NCBI GenBank assembly: GCA_004764695.1
Contig: SMSO01000014.1
Coordinates: forward strand, 6,686,029 to 6,750,028
Length of the DNA stretch: 64,000 bases
Origin: Schizochytrium sp. TIO01
Taxonomy: Eukaryota > Sar > Bigyra > Thraustochytrida > Thraustochytriidae
Direction: 5' to 3'
This document shows, piece after piece, positions 21,323 through 31,934 of the stretch. The notes beneath the pieces are model-generated. The model worked only from the letters and a program-made list of their open reading frames with translations, made no database searches and was not told where the DNA came from. The position numbers and the translations under genes were made by a program. Positions within the stretch are counted from its first letter, which is position 1. Each line of letters starts with the position of its first letter.

Positions 21323-21422
21323 CCCTGGCGCCTTGAGGCACGAGATCAGCTCTGCTGTTCGCTGTGCAGCAGGTAGACCTCGGCGGATGCCGGCGGATGC
21401 CGCTGCATGGAGTTCTGAGCTG

Positions 21423-21470
21423 GGCTGAAGACGCAGGGCTGAAGACGCAGGGCTGAAGACGCGGGGCTGC
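21423..21470. repeat. 14-bp tandem repeat x 3
   Basis: The unit GGCTGAAGACGCAG is repeated three times in tandem with one substitution in the last copy, followed by a partial unit. Confidence 0.85.
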
Positions 21471-21771
21471 GCGGCAGCCCGGCGTCGGGTGCCTCGCTGG
21501 CCTCCCGTGCAGGTTCGCGTGCAGCCTGGGAGACGGCAGCAGCTGCGGAAGCCGCCGTGGTCGCCGGCCTCGGCGCCGCCATCGACGTCGAGCTTGGTCC
21601 CTGAGGCGGCGGCCTCCAGACGAGGGGCGCTTCCGCCACGTTCCTGCAGCCCGCCGGCCGGCCTGCCTGCCTACCTGCCTGCCTTCGAGCTCAACGCCGG
21701 CGCCGGCAGCTGTCAAGCTCGCGCAGTGGCGCTGTTCGCGGCTTTAAGCCTTGAAGACCCCGGGGTCTCTG

Positions 21772-21835
21772 GATCTCGGGGTCGCAAGATCTCGAGGTCG
21801 CAAGATCTCGACGTCTTGAGATCTCGACGTCTCTG
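21772..21835. repeat. 16-bp tandem repeat x 4
   Basis: Four consecutive 16-bp units, each beginning GATCTCG and continuing with a GTC core. The first two differ by one base; the last two diverge at the 3' end. Many short palindromes (GATC, TCGA, GACGTC) are embedded. Confidence 0.8.
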
Positions 21836-22023
21836 GCGAATAAGCCGACTTACCGGATGAATGGATGAAGGAATGGATGGTTGAGTACCTGACTGTCGAG
21901 GCAGCGCAGCCCCAGGGTTTAGGGCGTAGCACCTCTGGCGACGGGCTCCACGCTGACGCGAGTCGCGGCTGTCGCCGGCAGGTCGCAAGGAAGCAGCGAG
22001 TGCGAAACGCAATGCGGCGGCCC

Positions 22024-22080
22024 GAATAAATGAATAAATGAATGAATGAATGAATGAGTGAAGGAGTGAATGAGTGAATG
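22024..22080. repeat. (TGAA)n-type degenerate array
   Basis: Tandem AATGAATG/AATAAATG/GAGTGAAT units, imperfect. Confidence 0.85.
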
Positions 22081-23776
22081 CCTTACACGCGTGCGAGCTT
22101 TGCTTGGGGTGGAAGGAAGGGGACCTAGGCGATCAAGCTTGCGGCCGCAACGGCGGAGCGCCTGACGCGAAGTAACTCTCAGCTCTGCGAACAGAGCGAA
22201 GCGCGCATAATCTGTTTTTATTATTTTCATTAACGAGTTCAAGGTGTTTGTTTGCCTGTCTGGCTGTCTTATTCGTGCTGGATTCAACTGCGTCAAGCGC
22301 CGCCTCGCGAAGAGGTGGCCTGCGATGCGATAGAGTTGCCGCTAGAAACGCCTCCGTGGTTGACTTGACTTGACTTGTCGCCACCAGTTCACCATTCCTC
22401 GCTCACACTGTTTGGTCTCGTAGACCGATTGGGATGCGCCTTAGACCCTCTCCTGTTAGAGAACCTTATAAATTGCAGCATATTCAGATGTTTTTGATTT
22501 TGCCTTTGACTTTGACTTTGATTTTAAAAGAAAAGAAAAGAAAAAGGTCCGTGCCATTCATTGCCATCATGCATAAAATCACATGTCGTGTATATGTGTG
22601 CGTGAGTATATTTATTAAAAAATAGGAGAAGAACAAGCAAGGGTTGATTCAACTCATAACTTGCTGCTTAATTTCGACTTGTGTTTCAAAAGATTGGAAG
22701 AGCAGCGTCGCAGACATAAATCGAGGCGTCTTATCTTCTGCGTGGGTCGATTATTTGTTGTTCACTTTTTGTTGATTTTTATCTAGAAGTAAATAAACAT
22801 ATATAAATAAACATAAAATTAATCAGTCTATCTATCTATCTATATTCGAAATTTTTTGATTTTAAAAAAATAAATTTATATCTTTTTTTTCTTTTTTTTT
22901 TTCTTTCTAAGTTAGGTGACAAGGGGAGGTACTGCGATGCGTCGAGAACAAGATAGAATTATAAATGAAGTCTGGATGGAATGCAAACTTGCGAAAAGGT
23001 TGCATTGTATTCGTAGCTTTTGTTCCTGTACGCAAAGAACCTTAATTTAAATATAAAATGTAATTTAGGTAAATGATGAAAGAGAAATTTAATCGGAATC
23101 CTGAAAGAAAGGTTTCCCTGGTCAGAACGAATTTTTGCAAGTCACGCAAAGATACCGCATTTGCAGCGTCCGCAGGTCGTTAGGTTTTGACCAAATACCG
23201 ACCGCTGGTTTTTCCGTTGTCTTTGAAACTTTGGGGAAAGGAAAATACACAACTTATCATCGCATTTTAGTTTGGAAACTGCGTCAAGATCAGCAAATTC
23301 TGCTGCGAGGGGACAAAATTTCGGTTGTTCAAGTGCTCAGAAATATGATAACAGACAAGCTTGTAATCTACCCTCTGCAGTTCATACTCGTCTTATATTC
23401 TGAGAGACTTTCTCCGCCCGGTCCGAGGAGAGATAACTTGCACAGTCGCTTTCCTCCTTCTCGAGTTGCAATTCGTCCCCGAGGGCAAACAGAATTTTAT
23501 ATTTAATGCAGCAAAGCGAATAGGGGCCCATCTACCAATCATTTTGAAATAAGAGGCGAAGACCTTTTGCATGCCTTACATTGCTAGTTCCGCTTCCTCT
23601 TTCCTACTGTGGCTATTATTTCCAAATCTATAAAGGGGCTAGCTAGGCAGTGTGCAGCACGTTCAAAATGTCTCTGATTAAATATTTATGTTGACAAGAT
23701 GAAATGAAAATGGTAGAACAGCGACATGCGTGTGCGCTCTCACAAAATAGATTGCTCGGCCATTCTGTTTGTTTTT

Positions 23777-23788
23777 GTTGATTGATTG

Positions 23789-23825
<37 letters not shown>
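23777..23825. repeat. (GATT)n microsatellite
   Basis: About 11 GATT units with one GTTT interruption. Confidence 0.93.
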
Positions 23826-24363
23826 AAAAGAGGGATCTTTCTTTTTATGAATGTTATCATGGCAAGAGAGAGTCCTAATAATCAGTCGGCGTCTCCGCAC
23901 CAGCATTGTTACGGCCACGCACTTATTGGGAACTTCTCCACATCTTTTTAGGAAGGCAGTAGGTAGCTTCTCGGACGGAGCTGCTCAACTTGGAGATACT
24001 ACGGTAACCACAACGTACGAGAAGGCCCTTGTATTCGCTTCCAAATCATGGATAATATGAAAAGAAAGGATAATCTCTACCCTATAGGAAATCGATATCA
24101 ACGCATGAGGCACATCAAGCCAGGAAAACTAGTAATACGAGTCGGACGTTTGACTAAGTGTATCGTCTATCGTTCTATCGAAACCATCCCGATCACAGTC
24201 ACTAATACTTGACAGAAAACCTACGAATATTTGGTCAACCCGCACTGCCCCATTAACGGAAGGCCCATTATAGGACTAGCGTCGATGGTACTTTTAAGCT
24301 CACAACACTGCCTTCGCGAAGGTAGAAAACACCTTCGCCAATTGACCGTTGTAGTAGTCGTAG

Positions 24364-24365
<2 letters not shown>

Positions 24366-24404
<39 letters not shown>
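24366..24404. repeat. (GCA)n microsatellite
   Basis: About 13 uninterrupted GCA units, followed 25 bp later by a (CAAT)n array at 24430-24466. Confidence 0.95.
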
Positions 24405-26599
24405 CAGTGATTTCTTTCTACCATATCCTATCAATCAATCAATCAATCAATCAACCAACCAATCATATCTCGGTCTAGGTTTGTTGAGATGGAATACACG
24501 TCCGCCGTCATCAGAGAAACCTGTGTTGCTGAAGATGTAACAATTCACTGCGCTATTAGCTCAAAGTGTAACTTGATTTACAAAGCAAGCAAGCAAGCTG
24601 TTTGCAATGGAGTATTCACACGCACTGAGCGAGTCTACTCTTCAGGGTGATTTGGAGGCAACCCAGCGAAAACGAAACGAATTCTTTTGTTTTCTTCAGT
24701 CTGCACGGGCCTTCTGCTATTCGGCGCCATTGCACCCTTGGAATAAATTCCCAGCTCGGGCCGGTTATCTCTACGCGACTATAAACGAGTGATTGCGTAA
24801 CGTTTTAGTACCACCTTCTTCACTTTCAGTACCTCCACAACAAGCACCACCACCACCATCAGCAGCACCACCAGCAGCAGCATCAGCAGCAGAATTGGCA
24901 GCGCCTTCCACTCCTTGCACTCTGCACTGAAGCATCCATCGATCTAAAAAGGTTTCTCCATGTCCCTTGCTGGCTGACAACTTGGGAGGAGCACTAGCCA
25001 GCTCTCGAGCTAGCTAGCTGTTGGAAACTGTCACCTGTTGGATGCTGGATGCGGCCGAGGCTCCCGAACTTGCGCTCGAGGGGTTTTCCAGGTAGCGCCA
25101 GCCTGTCTCGACGTCCTGAGTTCCTGAGAACTATAACTCTGAGCGAGATTTCGAGAGTGCTCGACGCTCATGTAACCAAGGGGCCCTCTTGTCACAAGTC
25201 TTCAGCTCTTGGGCTTTCTTCCTCTCGCGTTTATTATTAGTTTTGTTAGGGTCTACAATTTCACGAGATGGCAAACTTCGACCTTGAGTGCGATCTCTCG
25301 TATTGTGAGCGAGCTCCAAACTGAGTCCGTTTTCGCGTTCACCATTGCGTTGGCATTCCGCTGTACCTCGCAAGCTTCTGCCTCCTCAGTTCTTTGGCTT
25401 GCGTCGATAAGATTGAGAGTGCAAATTCGCACAAAGAAGGAGAATCTCTGCAATTAATCCCACATTATGCATGTCTACACATTTTTATACACAAACAAAC
25501 ATACTCTACGAAAATAGTTCGTAAATGACAAATGATAAACAGCAAACGAATGCAGATAAAATAAAAGAAAAAACAAAACTAAGTTTGTACTTTACTTCCA
25601 CAGTGAGCAAACTGACTCGCCAAGAGACGAGAGCAGAAGCCGTTGAGAGTGGTGCTTCCGCAGTGCTGTCGAAGGTGTGTCTGTCTGCGGACGCCTTTGA
25701 CGTGGATTTCGTCCGCACAGTCCGCCAACCAACCCCTCGAGTTTCTCTCTTCTGTCGAGGCCAACCTTCTTTCTTCGTTTCTTATCTCGAGCCTCGTTTT
25801 AGAAAACCTAAAAGAAAGACCGCCGCCTGAAAGACACCGTCCGTGCGGATTCAGCACTTTTCCTTTCAGGTTTTTAGTTCTTTAGTTTCAATTTTTTATT
25901 TATTTTTTTAAATTATAAAAAAGCTTTAAAATATATGTTATAAAAAAAATTAAAAAATGTTGAAGAATAATATGTCTATTTTCTATTTTTCTGCTTAGTC
26001 ATTTTGCTTCTATCTTTCATAAGATTCTTCTGTCACGGCGAGACGCGTGCTTTCCCCCTGTTCTTCACTTATGTTCTTCATTTATGTTGCAACCGCGGAC
26101 CCGTGCTTTCAACAGGGAAGCCGCATTTGGAACCCCCACCCAGTCGAAAAAGGGAAGAGAAACAGGGAGTAAAAAAGTATACTACGGCAAAGGCCTTTGG
26201 CAGCATCAAAGAAAAAGGGAGGGAGAGAAACAGGGTAAAAAAGTATAACATATTTTATTTCAAAATTATTTTTTTCATAAATAAATAAAATCAGTAGAAT
26301 AAATAAGCGAATACAGGAAAGTCAGAAAGAAAGTATAGTAAAGATAAAATAGAGATTCCAAGAAAAGCGCCACGTTCTGCTGTTTAGTTGAGAACAGTTA
26401 GTGCCACCGATGGTCCCGCTGTCATATGTTTTCAATCATCACGTTTCGACCGCCTTAAGTTCTCCATGAACAGCCCCGCCTTCGCTACGCCGGCCTTGCG
26501 TTCGCTAAGTTCCTGCAAACGCGCCCCGTCTCGCTCGGGATCCCTCACCTTCGTCGGTGCTAGTGAATGAATCGATCATTCCTTCCTTTGTTTACATCA

Positions 26600-26880
26600 T
26601 GATTCATTAAACCAACCAACCAATCAATCAATCAATCAATCAATCATTCAATTATTCAATCATTGATTGATTGATTGATTCATTCATTCATTCATATATT
26701 TTATTGCATAAATCATTCATATATTCGTTAATTTATTCCATGAATGATTTATGCAATAAAATGAATATATGAATGAATGAATGTGTGAATGATTTATTCC
26801 ATGAATCATTCATCGATTGATTCATTCATTCATCGATTGATTCATTCATTCATCTATTCATTCATTCATTCACCTATTCA
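26600..26880. repeat. Composite CAAT/GATT/CATT array with long hairpin
   Basis: About 280 bp made almost entirely of tetranucleotide units: CAAT, then GATT, then CATT, then AATG, then CATT/GATT mixtures. The strand sense of the motif flips inside the array, creating a long inverted repeat (26681-26783). Confidence 0.9.
26681..26783. repeat. Long inverted repeat, about 40-bp arms
   Basis: The left arm (26681-26720) and right arm (26740-26783) are reverse complements apart from one 4-base indel, around a 19-nt loop. The arms include a non-repetitive core (TTTATTGCATAAATCATTCAT), so this is more than chance pairing of microsatellites. Confidence 0.85.
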
Positions 26881-27404
26881 TTCATGCCGTACCGCACGCG
26901 GACCGATGGCCGATCCGGTGTCTCTCAGCCGCGAGTTCGTCAGCAGACCGGTTTACAGGTTGGTTGGTCAGTCAGTTGCTTCGTCGAGGATGCGCAGAGA
27001 CGCGGCCCTCGAACGCGAAGGCGCTTCGTTCGAGGTACCGCCGTGGGGAATCGATCGAGCGAGCGCCTCTGAAAAGAACGCTCTCCCAGAAAGAACGGGC
27101 CTGAAAAAATTGCATTGCTTACAGGGATGCATGCATGCACATGACCGTCTTGAAGAATCGGCGCGCGTACGCGATGCGTATGAGTGCATGCGAAGGCGCA
27201 GACGCAGTTTGGGGACAGCGCGCGTATCGAAGCAGGTCAGGTGACTGACGCGGAGGCCTCGAAGGAAGCGGCATCGATATCCTTCGTGAAGAAGGCCATC
27301 ATCATTGCCAAGGTTGGCAGAACGAACGAACGAACGAGTGACTCACAGAGAGGTCTGAGAAGGCGCGAAACGGCCAAACGAGCGCATTAGTGGAATTATG
27401 AGGA

Positions 27405-27440
27405 CTGAGTGAGTGAGTGAGTGAGTGAGTGAGTGAGTGC
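27405..27440. repeat. (GAGT)n microsatellite
   Basis: About nine GAGT units. Confidence 0.93.
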
Positions 27441-30400
27441 GTATTGGAAATGAAGCGACAAAGCAGAGCGAAAGAAAGAAACTTGGGCCAATGCAGGTTT
27501 TTACTCGAGTGAGCCGAACTCGTCAAATCGATGTAGCGACCTTAGAAAGGAGCGGGAGAACCGACGGATTCTCCCACCAATGAGTGAGCGAGTGAGTGAA
27601 TGAATGATGGAATGATTCATGGAATAAATACATGAATGGTTGATTGATTGAGCGATTCATGAAGTAAATGCACGATGGATTGGTTGAATTGATACATGCT
27701 TGAATAAATAAAAGGAATGATTAATTGAATGACTCATAGAATGAATAAATGGATCATTCATAGAATAAGCAAATAAATAAATAAATAAATAAATAAATAA
27801 ATGAAAGAAGGCACGAATGAATGAATGGATCTACGAATAAATCGATCAAAAGATAGATAGTCGAGAGTTGAATCGAAGAGCAGAAATGCCTACTTTAGTT
27901 AAAACATCAGAGATTTACAGAAGGCCCAGATGCGCCAAAGAAAATCAAATCCTTGAAGAAGCGGAACGATTCTCTCTCTCTCTCCCTCACTCTCTGCTCT
28001 TCAAGCGTGGAACTCAGGCTTTGCTTCGAAGTGATACTGGTTGCGAATTATCCTTTGATGTCGGTCGTCGTTTGGAGGGAGATTCAGAGGCGTCCCTCTT
28101 AGACCGCTCAAGTATTACAGAGTCGCGTTCTTCGAAATCAGCGTTTAGGTTTTCGAACGTGTGCAGCATCGCATTGCGTTGACTTTGGCCGCTTTCAACG
28201 ATGGAACAAACCAAAGCTGACGACTGAAGTGAACGTAGGAATTACAGAAAGAAACAGAGAGTTGTCGCGCGAGCGAGCGAACGAAATAATGTGTTGTCGA
28301 ATCCGAGGAATCACCTAGCTACTGACACCTTACACAGCGACCGCACTTGCGAACTTGTGGACATCGCGATCCCTCTTTTGCAGCCCGGATCGAGCGGCTT
28401 TTTGCCTGATCGTTGGCCAATTCTGGATCGAACTGTGAATAAGAACAGATCTTGAAAGGCTGGCTTTGTGGTGCTTGATCGGCCTCTGATTCAGCTGATC
28501 AATGAATTGAGTCGCTGATTACCTCCCTCAATGGACGTCTAACAAGTCATAGGCAGCTCCTTGAGAATCCAGTTTCTTCGCTTCTCTTCTTTATACTTTC
28601 TTACTCCTTGATTTACGAGTTGAGCAGCTCGCGCCTGGGACACTCGAGGAGCTCCCTCGCGGACACCGGGGGTGGGACTGTGGGCCCGCAGTGCGGTGCC
28701 CGCGTTGCTCGAAGAAGGTGGTCGCGGCCCCACAGCCTTGAGCCCCCAGCACACAGACGGCTGAGCAGCTTCTCCAGCAAGTTCGTCTGCGGGGGCAGGA
28801 AAAGTCAAGAGGCGCTGGACAAAAAGCTGCGTCACGCAACTCGATTATCGCAGCGCTTCCCTTTTTGATTCATCCTTTGCTCTGGCCTGACTTTGTATTC
28901 CTTCGTTGCTTTTTGAGCGCTGCGTTCCTTGCCTCGCGGAGAGTGACGACTTACTCATCCCACGGCAGTATCCGAAGAAGTGAAAGACCCTCAAAACCGA
29001 AGGACTATATCGACCATCATCACCGCTTTCTAATTTTAATATAACGTTTATTCACATTTATCGCCGTGTTTGATGTTGTTGTTTCCACAAACTCAGCCTT
29101 GGCACCCTAGCTTGTCCTACGCAAACCGCTAGCCAACGACGTACTTACTTTACACTACGCTGCGTAGACCGTCTATATTACTTCTGGGTCCCCTTTGCAA
29201 CATCTGTTTTACTTTAACATTTAGGTTAATTTAAAAATAAAATAAAATAAAATAAAGCTATCATGAATGCAATTCTCTAGCTAGAGTTTCTTTTCAGTTC
29301 TTCCTTCGCAAAGAACAAGTCAAGATGAACACCGTCGGCACCGAAAAGCTTGGAAAGCCCATTAGAAACCGAAACAAGCAGCACGGGACAGACACCTCAG
29401 CTAGCCTGCGTGATTCTGCGCAGCCCGCGGCTCCAGACCAGCACGTCTTCCGGGCGCGCAGCCGCCTCCGTCCGTTTTCCTCGCGCGGCGGGTCTTTCAA
29501 AGACATGCATGCAAACAAACGTACATACATACATCCACAAACACCCACACCTCGCGCTGTTTCGCGACGCATCTCCGGGAGCGGGTCTTTCGTCAAGGGC
29601 GCCTTTCCCGCCTGGACATCCTTCGGCCTGCGCGCTATCGCCTTCGACGCTCCCAGAGCCCTTCGCAGCTCGAGCTTCTTCGTGAAGAAGACCTGCGTCT
29701 TTGGATCTTCGATCTTGGATTTTAAGACCTTCAAGTCTAAGACCTTCAAGGTAAAGACCTTGGATGCCGTAAGCGTGATGAAGAGACAGGCGGTCTCAAA
29801 GCTTCGATGGCTCGAGAAGGAGCGGCTGCAGTGCGGTATCTATATATGTAAACATAAACAGCTTTCGAGGGACCGTGAAGAGAACCGTTGGAATGGATGT
29901 GCAGAAGAAGAACTGGCGTTCCAAGGGCCCGAGATTGCCGGTTCTTGAGGGCTTCCTCGTGCTGGCGAAGGGGCGACAGCGGGACTCGAGGCGTTCATTG
30001 AGGGGTGCCAATCGACGATGGATCGATCGATCAATCGATCTTCACGTACATCTATCTAATTGGTGCCCGGAGATTACGGGATTTCCAGTTTCGTTTCAGG
30101 GAACTAACTCCACGAATGAATGTGATGAGTATGGAGGAAATGAAGATTTCCTTTTTAGAGTTCAAGGATGGATTGAAGCAGATAGTTCTGCAGACATGGG
30201 CGAATAGAGGCAGTAGTGAAGGTCTGAGCGAGTTCCCCTTGGAGCGAGAGAGCTTCGAGAGCACACGTATCAGGTGTTGCAGCTTGTCAGCGGTTTCTTC
30301 GTTTGCGAGGGTGGACAAAGTAGTTCTTTGCAGAAGCTGCTCAGCATGGTACTGCCCTGTCAGTGTTCTGTTCCTGTTCTGTTCCTGCGTTGCGCATTCG

Positions 30401-30959
30401 TTTCCGTCTCGTTTCACTGGGAAGAGAGAGCACATCCCGTTTCAATAATTTCTCTATGGAGGCAGTAGCGACACTTAGCCAGAACTCATTTGCTTACCTA
30501 AAGGATGGAGAAATAAACAAATAAATAAATAGATAAATAGATAAAATAGAATTATGCATGAATGAAATGAATTGGAAAACATGTCATACATATGTGGTCT
30601 CTTTTTTTTTTTTAAGTCCTCTGTTTTATTCGAAGAAACGTATATGGAAGAGTATGCGTAATATTTTAATTTTATGTATTTATTGACTTGTTAATTTTTC
30701 AATGAGAGGGAAAACTTTTAAAATAAGGAAATGAAAGCGACAATATTTTAATGCGTCGTTTTACTCGTTTTCAAGTTTCTACTTAGACGAAGTTCCATCA
30801 CTTCTCAATAGAGATAAACATCGGCGCAGTTGGAAGAAGAACGTGTCTGCAGGTAATTATGTATCCCTCTTTTTCCCGGGCGCCTCATTCTCTTCCCTTT
30901 CTGAAAAACAAAACCAAAGCAAAGCAACAACATTTAACAAACAGAAAAACTGAGGAAGC

Positions 30960-31202
30960 CTCCAAATGCCGTAGCTTTAAAAAAAAAAAGAAGAAAAGAA
31001 AATGAAAAAAATGCACAACGACAACGATTGCCAAATCTGTCAAATAGGTAGGTCCACTGATTTCTCTTTTAAGAAGTTAACTCCAAATGCCGTAGCTTTA
31101 AAAAAAAAAAAGAAGAAAAGAAAATGAAAAAAATGCACAACGACAACGATTGCCAAATCTGTCAAATAGGTAGGTCCACTGATTTCTCTTTTAAGAAGTT
31201 AA
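30960..31202. repeat. 121-bp direct tandem duplication
   Basis: Copy 1 (30960-31080) and copy 2 (31081-31202) are identical except for one extra A in an A-run (11 versus 12). Each copy carries an A-rich segment, an ACAACGACAACG element and TAGGTAGGTCC. Near-identity implies a recent duplication, or an assembly artefact. Confidence 0.93.
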
Positions 31203-31857
31203 TATGGTTTCCTCGGCGCTCATAACTTTCGTCGATTTTTCTTTATTTATTTTTTATTCCCGAAGTCTGTTCTGCGATTTTGGCGCTTTAATCAAATCGA
31301 CGAAACATTTTGGAAATCTATTACGCAATCTCTCCGAGGAGGCATGTGCCAACTCAGATGAACAGCCAGCATAACAGTTCTGCAGAAGTTTCACTAGTAC
31401 GTGTATAGGGAGGCCTTCATAGAGGATCCCTAAGCGGAATAAAAGAATTCATTTCAGCGTTTCTGTGGTTCTTGTCGCACCTTCATCGGAGATGCGCACC
31501 TGATTTCATTTTTATTTCAAACACTGATATGACGATGTATAATTAAAAAAGAAAAAAAAATAGAATTCGCCCAACAAAATGAAAAAAAAAAAAGAAAGAA
31601 AAAACTAACTTGAACAGCCGATCGAAGTGAGGAGGACTGACTGGTTGTTCGAGCTAAGCCGTATCTGCGATTTTCCTTACGGCAGTCCGAGCAAATGTTT
31701 GTCTGTCAGGAAGCAGCTTTCTTCGCTTTTGCGGCGGTCAGGAAACCTCAGCTCCTCAATGCGTTTAAGCTTTTATAATTAAAATAAACACTTTTGTCTT
31801 TGTTTGTTAATTCCAAAAGAGTAATTTTATTTATCTTGAAAAAGAGCAGAGTTGCGC

Positions 31858-31859
31858 GC

Positions 31860-31933
<74 letters not shown>

Positions 31934-31934
31934 G
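31858..31934. repeat. (TTTC)n microsatellite
   Basis: About 18 uninterrupted TTTC units. ORFs reading SFFLSFFL through it are artefacts. Confidence 0.95.

Larger units (their letters stand above)
18588..22400. other. Gene-poor block with GC-rich island and short tandem repeats
   Basis: Mixed composition. A moderately GC-rich stretch (18590-19800) ends in a TGAT array. A very AT-rich stretch (20290-20720) then changes sharply into a GC-rich island (about 20730-22000) dense in short tandem repeats: GCAG/CAGG runs, a 14-bp x 3 unit and a 16-bp x 4 unit. ORFs overlap on both strands in the island (for example 21171-21716 - and 21489-21860 +), which is what high GC produces by chance. No domain recognised. 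Confidence 0.5.
22401..26580. other. Gene-poor block, microsatellites only
   Basis: AT-rich at 22490-22900 and 25870-26340, intermediate elsewhere. Holds GATT, GCA and CAAT arrays and a CAC/CAG-rich stretch (about 24837-24895). The best ORF (23135-23506 +, 123 codons) begins with a plausible ATG but matches no family I know and lacks flanking evidence. Nothing else supported. Confidence 0.5.
26881..31857. other. Gene-poor block with alternating GC islands and AT tracts
   Basis: Contains a GC-rich patch (26890-27300), GAGT and AAAT arrays (27405-27440, about 27770-27802), another patch at 28590-28870 and a longer one at 29320-30020. A run of imperfect CTTCAAG/AAGACC repeats lies at about 29721-29762. 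AT-rich DNA fills 30490-30760. The 121-bp tandem duplication at 30960-31202 is the clearest structure. The longest ORF (29325-29948 +, 207 codons) has no recognisable domain and overlaps other-frame ORFs. Confidence 0.5.

Noticed and set aside
29325-29948. 207-codon + strand ORF in the gene desert
   Set aside because: Composition drifts, overlapped by 151-codon - strand ORF and 111-codon + strand ORF; no motif recognised. Left as possible but unsupported.
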